DNA of 64,000 nucleotides from Paracoccus alkanivorans. Its GTDB lineage: Bacteria; Pseudomonadota; Alphaproteobacteria; Rhodobacterales; Rhodobacteraceae. This document shows, one piece after another, positions 9,355 through 17,116 of the stretch. Positions within the stretch are counted from its first letter, which is position 1. Every line of letters starts with the position of its first letter. The notes below the pieces were generated by a model. That model ran no database searches and had not been told where the DNA came from. It saw only the letters and a list, made by a program, of their open reading frames with translations. The translations under genes and the position numbers were made by a program. The stretch spans positions 1-64,000 of the forward strand of contig NZ_QOKZ01000007.1 in NCBI RefSeq assembly GCF_003697785.1, read 5' to 3'.

Positions 9355-10137
9355 TCAGCCTAGCCAGACGTCGAGGAACAACATGATGACCAGCCCGATG
9401 GACAGACCAAGGGTAGCCTTGTTCTGGTGCCCGTTCCGATGGGTTTCGGGGATGATTTCGTGACTGATGACATAAAGCATTGCCCCCGCGGCAAAAGCGA
9501 GGCCCCAGGGCAGCAGCGGTGCGGACAATGTGATGATGCCGGCGCCCAACAGTCCGCCGGCTGGCTCGACCAGCCCGGTAAACGCGGCGATGCGCCAGGC
9601 GCGCCATTTGGAATAACCCTCGCCGAGAAGCGACACAGCCACGGCCAGCCCTTCGGGTGCATTTTGCAGGCCGATGCCGATGGCCAGCGGCAAACCTCCA
9701 TCCACGCCGCCCGACCCGAAGCCTACGCCGACGGCGAGGCCCTCGGGGAAGTTGTGGATCGTGATTGCAATGGTGAAGAGCCAGACACGCCGGAGCGAGG
9801 CGGCCTCGGGGCCTTCACGCCCGGTACGGAAATGCTCGTGCGGCAGCTTCTCGTTCATCAGGGCTACCGCGCCGATGCCCAGCAGGATCGCCACGCAGAC
9901 GATTGCGGCGGGTGCCGGGCCACTGTCGAAACGCATCTCTGCCGCATCGAGTGCAGGAATGATCAGCGAGAAGAAAGAGGCTGCCAGCATCACGCCGGCC
10001 GCGAAGCCCAGCAAAAGATCCCGCGTTGCCCGCGAAGGGACGCGTCCGAACAGGACCGGAATTGCCCCGAACGTGGTAAGAGAGCCGGCGGCGAGACTGC
10101 CCAGAAACCCAAGGGCGACAGGAGAAAGCTCAATCAC
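9355..10137 (-). CDS. ZIP-family metal transporter (ZupT/GufA-like)
   Basis: 260 residues with about eight membrane helices. The metal-site signatures of ZIP proteins are present: HNFPEG in helix 4, QNAPEG in helix 5, and HEIIPE near the end. A His-containing loop (EKLPHEHFRTGREG) lies between helices 3 and 4. ZIP proteins move Zn2+ and sometimes other divalent metals into the cytoplasm, opposite to the neighbouring P-type ATPase; some bacterial GufA-type members are less specific. The first residues MIELSPVALGFLGSLAAG fit the family start. No zinc-regulator box was found in the 166-bp divergent gap before the next gene. Confidence 0.9.
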   Translation of the reverse strand: MIELSPVALGFLGSLAAGSLTTFGAIPVLFGRVPSRATRDLLLGFAAGVMLAASFFSLIIPALDAAEMRFDSGPAPAAIVCVAILLGIGAVALMNEKLPHEHFRTGREGPEAASLRRVWLFTIAITIHNFPEGLAVGVGFGSGGVDGGLPLAIGIGLQNAPEGLAVAVSLLGEGYSKWRAWRIAAFTGLVEPAGGLLGAGIITLSAPLLPWGLAFAAGAMLYVISHEIIPETHRNGHQNKATLGLSIGLVIMLFLDVWLG

Positions 10138-10303
10138 AATCTGCTCCAGGCTTGCCTGATGGCATCGGCAAACAATGTTTAAGAACGATCCGGAACCGAA
10201 AAGCCGAGTCGATCACAAAGGTTTGCTCAACGATGAAGGTTGCATAGTTTTCAATGCTATCCGGGTTTGAAATACTGCACAAAAGTGGAAGGGATGCGGT
10301 TTC

Positions 10304-10984
10304 ATGTTTACCAGACGCCATTTCATCGGAGCGACTGCCGCTCTGTTTTCTCCCGCGATATCCAGCCCTGTCCTCGCCAGCTCCTGGCCGACAGAGGCTG
10401 AGAAAGCTGCCTGGGACGCGCAGGTGACGCCGCCCTTCTACGATCCGGCAACGACGAATCCGTGGGGACTGCATCCGCGGCTGTTGCCGCAGCGGGTGGA
10501 AGCCCGTGCCGGTCTCGTGCCCGGCGATATCCATGTCGACGCGGTCGCGCGGTATCTCTATCATATTGAGGAGGGTGGGACAGCCATGCGTTACGGGGTG
10601 GCTATCGGCCGTGACGGTCTCTATGAGCCGGGCACTTACACGATCCGGCGCAAGGTGGAGTGGCCCCACTGGACCCCCACGGCGGATATGATCCGGCGCG
10701 AACCAGAGATCTATGCCCAGTATGAAGACGGCATGGAACCCGGTCCCATAAATGCGCTGGGGTCGCGAGCGCTCTACCTTTATGTCGGTGATCGGGACAC
10801 GTATCTTCGTATCCACGGTACTCCCTATCCGCGCTCGATCGGCAGCCGTGCGAGTTCGGGCTGCGTGCGTATGGTCATGCCACATATCAACGATCTTTAT
10901 GAAAAGGTCGAAACCGGCGTCACTGCCTTTCTTTATCCGGCCGAGGGTGATGGACCCACGGCTGCACATAGCGGTACGGTCTGA
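10304..10984 (+). CDS. L,D-transpeptidase (YkuD/ErfK family), exported
   Basis: 226 residues. The N-terminus MFTRRHFIGATAALF...VLA looks like a Tat-type or hydrophobic export signal. The YkuD catalytic motif is complete: HGTPYPRSIG followed by SSGCVRM with the active-site Cys. Enzymes of this type form 3-3 peptidoglycan cross-links or attach proteins to peptidoglycan in the periplasm. The order of conserved blocks (VDAVARYLYHIEEG, YGVAIGRDG, GTYTI) is typical of the ErfK/YbiS group in Rhodobacteraceae. It stands alone between a divergent ZIP gene and a convergent lipoprotein gene. Confidence 0.92.
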   Translation: MFTRRHFIGATAALFSPAISSPVLASSWPTEAEKAAWDAQVTPPFYDPATTNPWGLHPRLLPQRVEARAGLVPGDIHVDAVARYLYHIEEGGTAMRYGVAIGRDGLYEPGTYTIRRKVEWPHWTPTADMIRREPEIYAQYEDGMEPGPINALGSRALYLYVGDRDTYLRIHGTPYPRSIGSRASSGCVRMVMPHINDLYEKVETGVTAFLYPAEGDGPTAAHSGTV

Positions 10985-11059
10985 CGGTACTGTTTGCATC
11001 TCAGGCGGTCTCGACACTGCAAGCGGGATTGACGCCACGGCTGCCTTCGGAAGACAGCA

Positions 11060-11395
11060 TTATCCTGTCACCGGCAGCGTGTTTTCCCGCGGCCTGCAGA
11101 TCAAACGACCATCGATCGTGCGCAGCGGCAGCAGGGTTGTCTCCACCGGTCCGGCATGACTATACCAGTAGCACCCATCCTCGGGATTCAGGCGCACGGC
11201 CTGCAAATTCTGGTAGGGCGCCGCTTGTGCCGCCACCTGCTCGGGCACTTCCTCCAGGAAAAACGGCTGGGCTTCGGGGGACCGGCTAGGCGGTGCTGCG
11301 CAGGCTCCAAGCGCCAGCAACGCCGTTGTGCCGACAATGACCCTCAGGATTCCGGCCGAGCCATCATGCGTTCGAACTGATTTTGTATCATGCAT
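11060..11395 (-). CDS. Small lipoprotein of unknown function
   Basis: 111 residues. A hydrophobic segment ends in a lipobox (LLALGACAA, Cys at about residue 32), so the mature protein is lipid-anchored and about 80 residues long. The mature part has a conserved-looking core (NLQAVRLNPEDGCYWYSHAGPVETTLLPLRTIDGRLICRP is the region, described here by position: residues 63-102) with two Cys that could form a disulfide. GAGGAAG lies about ten bases before the ATG. It is convergent with the L,D-transpeptidase gene. No specific function can be given. Confidence 0.7.
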   Translation of the reverse strand: MHDTKSVRTHDGSAGILRVIVGTTALLALGACAAPPSRSPEAQPFFLEEVPEQVAAQAAPYQNLQAVRLNPEDGCYWYSHAGPVETTLLPLRTIDGRLICRPRENTLPVTG

Positions 11396-11496
11396 TATTC
11401 ACCACTTCCTCTGTAACTGACGAAAATTTTTGCCGGACGCTCGTCCACGAATAACTGCAGTATGTCCGATACGGCAATACACGGCCGCGTCATGTG

Positions 11497-12525
11497 TCAT
11501 AGCGTTTCACCCGTGCCGGGGTCGTCGCGCAGACTCACCAGCTTCTCTTCCAGAAGAACTCGTGCGTCACTCAAACGTGCAAATGCGGTGCCGTCATCCT
11601 CACCACGCTCTGCGGCATCCGCAAGCAGGTTGTCTGACAGCGGATCGGTTGGCCTGCCGTCTACGCGCACTTCGTAATGCAGATTCGGGCCTGTCGCTAT
11701 CCCCGTCGCGCCCACATTGCCGATGCTGTCACCTGCCCGACGCAATCGCCCACGGAAAGTCCGCCGGGCACGGCACTCAGATGGGCATAAAGGGTTGTGG
11801 TATCGGACCCGTGCGCAACCTCGACCACGCGGCCATAGCCACCGCGCCACCCGATGAAGCTGATGTGGCCGGGACCGGTTGCGTAAACCGGTGTCCCGCG
11901 CGTGGCCGCGACATCGACACCTGTATGCATGCGCACGTTGTCATAAATCAGGTGAGTCCCGCGCCCGAAAACCGAGCTGATTCGAGCCCCTTCGACAGGT
12001 TGGCCGAAGACACGCATCACCGCGCCATCACGATAAATCGTGGCACGGCCGGAGCCATCCTCGGACCAGACGACTTCGAAGAGCGCATCGCCAAGATCAA
12101 GCGCAGCGAAGGCCAGTTCCGGCTGATCTGTAATCTCATTTCCGGTCCATGCCTCGCGCCACAAAAGACGAAGCGTTTCGAGGACACCTTGCATCCGGGC
12201 CGCTTCAAGCACGCGGATCGCCTCGACCGAGGTCTCGCCGTGGAACGGCGTGTAGCGGATCGCGACACGCACCGCATCGCCATGCCCTGCCATGATATTC
12301 TTGACGGCCGGGTAGAAGGCACGGCACGCTTCGCAGGCCGGGTCAAAGAATTCAACGATGGTGACAGGCGCTTCGTCAAGACCGAGAATCGGGGAATATG
12401 GCCGAATAAGAGCTTCCGGCTGCTCGGAAGAGGCTGCAACAGTGGCAGCCGTGGGGACGGATCGTGTCGCATACCAAGCCGCAGCCGCAAACACGGCCAG
12501 GACAAGGACGAAGATCGACAGGATC
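11497..12525 (-). pseudogene. DsbA-like/M23 peptidase fusion with a one-base frameshift
   Basis: Read leftwards, the frame opens with a membrane anchor ([18 protein letters not shown]), a thioredoxin/DsbA-like domain with CxxC ([11 protein letters not shown]) and a helical part. At about GDALFEVVWSEDGSG it joins directly to the C-terminal half of an M23/LytM peptidase (RMHTGVDVAATRGTPVYATGPG, then TTTLYAHLS). Around 11731-11735 one G is missing: the motif ..VGQ breaks and continues in another frame as GDSIGNVGATGIATGPNLHYEVRVDG, running to a stop at 11497. The M23 piece lacks its N-terminal part and the DsbA piece its end, so this looks like a deletion fusion that later took a frameshift. The 5' end is cut where an SDR fragment starts on the other strand. 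Confidence 0.75.
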
Positions 12526-12660
12526 AATGGGCGGGTCGACGTGCTGATCAACAATGCGGGTATCGTGCCCCTCTCATCCCTCGAAACACTCAAGGTCGAG
12601 GAATGGGACCGGATGATCGATGCGGACCTCAAGGGGGCGCTGCACGGTATCGCGGCCGTG
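12523..12660 (+). pseudogene. Short-chain dehydrogenase (SDR) internal fragment
   Basis: About 46 codons reading [17 protein letters not shown] followed by a [13 protein letters not shown] segment, the NNAG and helix alphaE region of classical SDR oxidoreductases. The Rossmann start (TGxxxGxG) and catalytic YxxxK part are absent. It is fused on the left to a DsbA-like fragment of the opposite strand and on the right to an aldo/keto reductase fragment. It cannot make an enzyme. Confidence 0.7.
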
Positions 12661-12732
12661 CTTCTGCTCGGCCACACGGCGCATCAGTTCGACCATCGGC
12701 ATGTTGGCCGCAAGGTCCTGAGACCGATCGGC
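12661..12732 (-). pseudogene. Aldo/keto reductase fragment
   Basis: About 24 minus-strand codons ([19 protein letters not shown]) match the helix before the TPAQ-ALAWLL segment of aldo/keto reductases. Nothing of the rest of the enzyme is present. It is placed tail to tail with the SDR fragment. The match is short, so the call is moderate. Confidence 0.5.
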
Positions 12733-12743
12733 GCGCGCAGCTT

Positions 12744-12840
12744 CAGGCAGGTATTCGAGGCCATCGCCAAGATTTACGACATGTTCCCGACCCAGGAATA
12801 CCAGAACTTCTTCAAAGCCGCAGGATATGTCGCAGGTTAA
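12744..12840 (+). mobile_element. IS630-family transposase C-terminal remnant
   Basis: The plus strand ends with [25 protein letters not shown] and a stop at 12838-12840, matching the [15 protein letters not shown] tail of IS630-type transposases, although two usual Cys are changed to Tyr. The rest of the transposase and its ends are missing. A second, inverted copy of this tail lies at about 21.9 kb. Confidence 0.65.
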
Positions 12841-12879
12841 AGGAGAAATGCTTTAAGCCCTGCGGGTGCATATGCCGAG

Positions 12880-13749
12880 CTATATCAACATGGCCGCAAC
12901 CAGCGCTTCATCACCAGCTATAGCGAGCTCCATGAAAAGCCGGTCCCTTGTATCCATGATGTCCACGAAGCAGACGCCCTCGAAGCTCAAAGCCCTCGCC
13001 GTGCTTGCCGTAACAAGGCCGATGCCAACGCCTCCTGCAACAATGGCCAGCTGCGAGTGAACACGTGGTGCGCTTGCGGCGACGTTCAATGTTGTTCCGT
13101 GCTCGAATGCGAGCCGTTCGATTGCACCCATGAGCGACGGGCCCTGTTCACGCGGGAACAAAACGAAGGTCTCGGCAGCAATTTGTGCAAACGAGATCCG
13201 CCCGCTCTGCGCAAGCGGGTGATTAATAGGTAAAGCCGCAACGAACGGGTCGCGTCCAAGAGAATGGACCGGCATGTCCAGGAACGCTATCGGCGGATGC
13301 AGCAGGCCGACATCTATCCGCCCCTCGAGCAAAGCGGCCTCTTGTTCGGGGGTGGTCATTTCCAGCAGGTTTATTGGCTGCCCTGCAAGAGTCCGTAAAA
13401 GGCGTTGCAGCGCGCCGGTCAGCGCGGCGCTGACGAAACCGATCCGCACCACTGGATTGTTCTCAGCCACTCTCCGGACTCTGGTTTCTGCCCGGCTGAG
13501 CTGGGCGAGCACCTCCCGCGCTTCCTCCGCCAGAACGCGGCCCGCCTCCGTTAGTGCCATTCCCTTTGGCAATCGGTCGAACAGCACAAGACCGAGATCA
13601 TCTTCCAGACGTTTGATTGCCTGTGTGAGCGGCGGTTGTGAAATATTCAGCGCCACGGCGGCGCCACGGACTGAACCGGCATCGGCGACGGCAAGGAATT
13701 GCCGAAGGAGCTTGTGATCGAGAGCGAGACGGGACTTGGATCGAAGCAT
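12880..13749 (-). CDS. LysR-family transcriptional regulator
   Basis: 289 residues. The N-terminal winged helix-turn-helix is complete (LLRQFLAVADAGSVRGAAVALNIS, then PLTQAIKRLEDDLG and LFDRLPKGMALTEAG), followed by a type 2 periplasmic-binding-like effector domain (VRIGFVSAALTGALQ..., then VGLLHPP). The ATG at 13749 is preferred over an upstream TTG at 13773. It is divergent from an exported alpha/beta-hydrolase-like gene with a gap of about 100 bp, the usual layout for a LysR protein controlling its neighbour. The ligand is unknown; the HPP motif is typical of the group that senses aromatic or small acids. Confidence 0.9.
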   Translation of the reverse strand: MLRSKSRLALDHKLLRQFLAVADAGSVRGAAVALNISQPPLTQAIKRLEDDLGLVLFDRLPKGMALTEAGRVLAEEAREVLAQLSRAETRVRRVAENNPVVRIGFVSAALTGALQRLLRTLAGQPINLLEMTTPEQEAALLEGRIDVGLLHPPIAFLDMPVHSLGRDPFVAALPINHPLAQSGRISFAQIAAETFVLFPREQGPSLMGAIERLAFEHGTTLNVAASAPRVHSQLAIVAGGVGIGLVTASTARALSFEGVCFVDIMDTRDRLFMELAIAGDEALVAAMLI

Positions 13750-13852
13750 ATTCCGATAGGTAAACCAGATCAATTGCGTTGATAATAGTATTGGAATGAT
13801 ATCGCAAAAACCTCCATCTCTGTGCGCGGAAATTCAATTCGAAGTGAGCGTT

Positions 13853-14950
13853 ATGCCAAACCAATCCACCAGGACTGCAATCCGTTCATCCTCCTCGCTC
13901 GCCATCTTCATGATAACGGCGCTCGCCGGATCGGCGACAGCAGATGTCATCCGCGAAGATTTTACGGTGCCTTCGGCTCCGGGGATCGATCTCTTTGTCC
14001 GGCAGGTGCAGGAGGAGGAGGTCGAGACGCGCCGCGGGCCCGTGCTCTTGTTGCATGGTGCACGTGTCGGCGGACTTGCTTCCTTCGACGTGGACGTTGA
14101 TCAGTTATCACTGGCGGAGGATCTCGCGAAAGCAGGGTATACCGTCTACATCGCAGATTTGCGCGGCTATGGCCGCTCGTCGTTTCCACCGGCGATGCAG
14201 GGCCATCGTTTTGCCGCCCCACCTGCCGTGCCGACAGCAGAAGCCGTCGAGGATGTCAAGGTGGTGCTGGATGAGATCGGGAGGCGCCACGGGAGCGAAG
14301 CGATTGGCGCGATGGGTTGGGCCACGGGTTCCCATTGGCTCGCCGCGACAGAAGCCACGTATCCGGGCTCAATCGATTATCTGGTCTTCTACAACTCTGT
14401 CTACGGCGGACAGGGCGAATGGGCTCTGACAGGGAGCTTCGCGGTAAAGGACGAACCCGCGATCTTCAATTATGACAGGTTCGGCGCCTATCGTCTCTCC
14501 GATGCAGCAAGTCTGATCGGGCGCTGGACCAAGGCGGAAGGAATAAGCGATGCATTCGTCGATCGTTATGTCGAGCTGGCAATGGAGGGTGATCCGGCCG
14601 CTGCAGAGCGTGATCCGGCAAGCTTCCGTCATCCCTCGGGTCCCATTGCCGATACACTGAAGGCTGTCAACGATGCGCCGCTCTATGATGCCGGGAAAAT
14701 CCGCGCCAACGTGCTAATCCTCCGTTCGGGCGAGGATTTCTGGTCGCGCCCAGTGGATGTGGAGACTATGGTGGGCGACCTGATCGCGGCTGACGATGTC
14801 GCGGTTCACGAGTTGCCGGGTGCATCCCACTATGTGCATCTGGAGCCGGGCGAGGGACGCCTCTCGTTCATCAAGGTTCTGATCGACTACCTTGCTGACG
14901 GCACGTTGGACGAGGTCGGGAGGCAGACACCCAATGAGGTTCCGACCTGA
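13853..14950 (+). CDS. Exported alpha/beta-hydrolase-fold protein with altered nucleophile elbow
   Basis: 365 residues from the ATG at 13853, which follows GTGAGCG. The N-terminus (LAIFMITALAGSATADV) looks like a signal peptide. The fold signs are clear: LLLHG (oxyanion strand, about 65-69), ADLRGYGRSSFP (about 101), and a late His in GASHYVHLEPGEG. But the nucleophile elbow is GWATG (155-159), so the serine expected at the centre is Ala157. Either another Ser (Ser160) takes the role or the protein is not a classical hydrolase. It is divergent from a LysR gene that probably regulates it. No substrate is suggested. Confidence 0.82.
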   Translation: MPNQSTRTAIRSSSSLAIFMITALAGSATADVIREDFTVPSAPGIDLFVRQVQEEEVETRRGPVLLLHGARVGGLASFDVDVDQLSLAEDLAKAGYTVYIADLRGYGRSSFPPAMQGHRFAAPPAVPTAEAVEDVKVVLDEIGRRHGSEAIGAMGWATGSHWLAATEATYPGSIDYLVFYNSVYGGQGEWALTGSFAVKDEPAIFNYDRFGAYRLSDAASLIGRWTKAEGISDAFVDRYVELAMEGDPAAAERDPASFRHPSGPIADTLKAVNDAPLYDAGKIRANVLILRSGEDFWSRPVDVETMVGDLIAADDVAVHELPGASHYVHLEPGEGRLSFIKVLIDYLADGTLDEVGRQTPNEVPT

Positions 14951-15054
14951 CTTGCGCGGTGGTCCTCTTCAGGGAAGCTATGACGCTCTTTCCAATTCTT
15001 CCGTTGATCCTGCCACTGTTTATCTCCTCGCACCCGCACGAAGAGATGGCTCGT

Positions 15055-15330
15055 TCAAAGCAGTGTCATCACGCCGCCGAAGTCGATGACTGCTGCGAGC
15101 CGCCAGCCAGCAGGCGTTCGTGATAGCAGCAGGTCTTTGGGAAGCCATTCGCCGGTCAGGATAACGGGCCGCATATTTTCGGAAGGCCGGAAGGGCGCTG
15201 CGCAGAAGCTCGGATAAATCGGCCAGAAGATGTGCCGGTAAACAATCATATCCGTCATTGCCCTCATTGATCGGAGGGAGATTTCCCGGCATGCCCGGCC
15301 TCATCATGCGCTGACGTGCTGCAGCCTCGT
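15055..15330 (-). pseudogene. Phosphotransferase (APH-type kinase) fragment with frameshift
   Basis: Read leftwards, one frame gives NDGYDCLPAHLLADLSELLR and FRKYAARYP. A different frame then gives RPVILTGEWLPKDLLL and WRLAAVIDFGGVMT, corresponding to the HGDxxxxN catalytic loop and IDFG metal-binding motif of aminoglycoside/choline-type phosphotransferases. The frame change lies near 15160-15170. In the catalytic loop the usual HGD is TGE. Both ends of the protein are missing, so it is a remnant. The rest of 14951-15483 shows no other gene. Confidence 0.6.
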
Positions 15331-15483
15331 CGGCGAGGATGAAAGTGCTTTCGATAATGGAGGACGGCAGCGCGTCGGGTTTCTTTTCCGCCGGTCGCGA
15401 TCGGGGGTGATTGACGTTCGATAAGTTTATACATATAGAATAATTAAGTTTAGACATAATGAAATATCGAAAATGGGGCATCC

Positions 15484-15770
15484 ATGCGGCTTCTCAGCAA
15501 CGCTAGGCTTGCGCGGATTGACGGGAAATCAGCGCATTACGCGGTGAGCGAACCAATGCCGCTGGTCAAGCGGGGCGACCGAATCGCGTGGATTGGCGCA
15601 GAGGATGCGCCGCCTGACGATTTCGCGGGGGCCGTGCCGCATGACCTGGGCGGGCGGACCGTCACGCCGGGGCTGATCGACTGCCACAGCCATATCGTCT
15701 TTGGCGGCGACCGCGCCCGCGAATTCGAGATGCGGCTGGAAGGCGTCAGCTATGAAGATATCGCCTGCAA
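15484..15770 (+). pseudogene. hutI: Imidazolonepropionase HutI, 5' fragment
   Basis: About 96 codons match the start of HutI: VTPGLIDCHSHIVFGGDRAREFEMRLEG is the diagnostic block (at 15664-15747), containing the metal-binding HxH of the amidohydrolase fold, followed by VSYEDIA. HutI is about 400 residues and opens the ring of imidazolonepropionate in histidine degradation. Here the match stops abruptly at about 15770 and the sequence continues, in another frame, as the end of HutG. The start ATG is intact. This is one side of a deletion junction. Confidence 0.85.
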
Positions 15771-15968
15771 CGGCGATGGACGATACGGTATTACGGTCAG
15801 CACACGCCTGGTGCCCACGCCATCCAGATGGAGCCGGCGCAATCGACGCATCTTGCAACGGAAACTCCACCTTTCGACTATGACGAAGCCAAGGCAGAGG
15901 CGTTGAGAAGGCCACTGTGTGAAATTCTGATCCGGCTGGCCGCTTTGGAACAGGAGCTGGCAGCATGA
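15771..15968 (+). pseudogene. hutG: N-formylglutamate deformylase HutG, 3' fragment
   Basis: In a frame different from the hutI fragment the DNA reads WTIRYYG, then HAIQMEPAQSTHLATETPPF and DYDEAKAEALRRPL to a stop at 15966-15968. This matches the C-terminal 60 or so residues of HutG-type formylglutamate deformylases (usual form ..G.HAIQ.E.AQ.TY). The stop overlaps the ATG of the CoA-transferase gene by ATGA, so before the deletion hutG and the transferase gene were in one operon. About 200 N-terminal residues of HutG are absent. Confidence 0.75.
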
Positions 15969-17116
15969 GCGGTCCCTTGACCGGTATCAAGGTTCTGGAC
16001 CTGTCGCGGGTTCTGGCCGGCCCTTATTGCACCGCGCTTTTGGCCGATCTGGGCGCAGAGATCATCAAGCTGGAGCCTCCTGGGGGCGACGATTACCGCC
16101 ATATCGGCCCCTTCAAGAATGGCGAAAGCGCGTTGTTCACGCTGAACAACCGCGGCAAGAAAAGCCTGTCACTTGACCTAAAAAATCCGGCGGATCTGAA
16201 GCTCGCCCAACAGATTGCCACCCATGTCGATGTGGTGGTCGAGAATTTCCGCCCCGGCGTGGCCGACCGGCTGGGTCTGGGGGCCGAGACGCTGCGCGAG
16301 GCCAATCCCGGCCTGATCTATTGCTCGATCTCGGGATTTGGGCAGGACGGTCCGTTCCGCGACCTGCCGGCCTATGATCTGGTCGTGCAAGCCATGTCGG
16401 GATTGATGGCCGCAACGGGCGAAGAGGGTGCTGCGCCGCTCAAGACCGGCGAAAGCATGGCGGATCTGATTGCCGGGCTGTTCGCAAGCTGGTCGATTAC
16501 TGCCGCGCTGGTCGGCCGTCAGGCAACCGGGCAGGGCACCACGCTCGATGTTGCCATGTATGACGCGCTGTTTTCGATGCTGACGACCAGCCACGCGCTG
16601 TATCTTTATGCCGGTCAACTGCCGCAGCGTGTCGGCAACCGTCATCCGCTGTCCACGCCCTTCGGCTGTTTTGCGACCCGCGATGGACAGGTGGTGATCG
16701 CGGTTTTGAATGCCAGCCAGTTCGGACGGCTTGCAACGCTGATAGGAGCGCCGGACGCAGCCCACGACCCGCGCTTTTCCAGCGACGAAAGCCGCACCGC
16801 GCATGAGCCTGCCCTGAAGGCGCTGATCGAGCAGTGGTCGAGCGGTCTGACCACCGAACAGGCCGTCGCGGCATTATCCGGCGTGGGACTTCCCGGCGCA
16901 CCGATCTGGAACATTGCCCAGGCCGCAACCAGCGATCACGCTGTGGCGCGTGGCCTGATCAACGATCTGCCGCATCCGCTATTGGGCCGGGTGCCCGTAG
17001 TTGGCCAGCCGGTGCACTTTGATGGGCAGAAGCCGGTGGCCGCGACTCCGGCCCCGTGCCTCGGCGGCGATCTGGAAACAGTTCTGGCAGAATTGGGGTT
17101 GGAGAAAAGCGTATGA
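15965..17116 (+). CDS. CaiB/BaiF family III CoA-transferase
   Basis: 383 residues, full length for family III CoA-transferases, cytoplasmic. Diagnostic blocks are present: GIKVLDLSRVLAGPYCT at the start, NRGKKSLSLDLKN, ENFRPGVADRLGLG, SISGFGQDGP, and the catalytic Asp in ESMADLIAGLFA. These enzymes move CoA between carboxylic acids. The gene starts within the stop of the hutG remnant (ATGA) and its own end overlaps the start of an acyl-CoA dehydrogenase by ATGA, so the three were one translational unit. The pairing resembles CaiB/CaiA of carnitine metabolism. Its position between hut fragments suggests a substrate linked to urocanate, which is inference only. Confidence 0.92.
   Translation: MSGPLTGIKVLDLSRVLAGPYCTALLADLGAEIIKLEPPGGDDYRHIGPFKNGESALFTLNNRGKKSLSLDLKNPADLKLAQQIATHVDVVVENFRPGVADRLGLGAETLREANPGLIYCSISGFGQDGPFRDLPAYDLVVQAMSGLMAATGEEGAAPLKTGESMADLIAGLFASWSITAALVGRQATGQGTTLDVAMYDALFSMLTTSHALYLYAGQLPQRVGNRHPLSTPFGCFATRDGQVVIAVLNASQFGRLATLIGAPDAAHDPRFSSDESRTAHEPALKALIEQWSSGLTTEQAVAALSGVGLPGAPIWNIAQAATSDHAVARGLINDLPHPLLGRVPVVGQPVHFDGQKPVAATPAPCLGGDLETVLAELGLEKSV

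Noticed and set aside
10138..10303. Zinc-regulator (Zur-type) operator in the ZIP gene's upstream gap
   Set aside because: No convincing palindrome was found in this AT-richer gap.
11430..12923. 497-codon plus-strand frame over the scrapyard
   Set aside because: It crosses fragments of genes on both strands and has no domain of its own except the short IS630 tail, which it reads out of frame.
15484..15906. A 140-residue protein starting as HutI
   Set aside because: Only the first 96 residues are HutI; the rest is the hutG tail read in the wrong frame.
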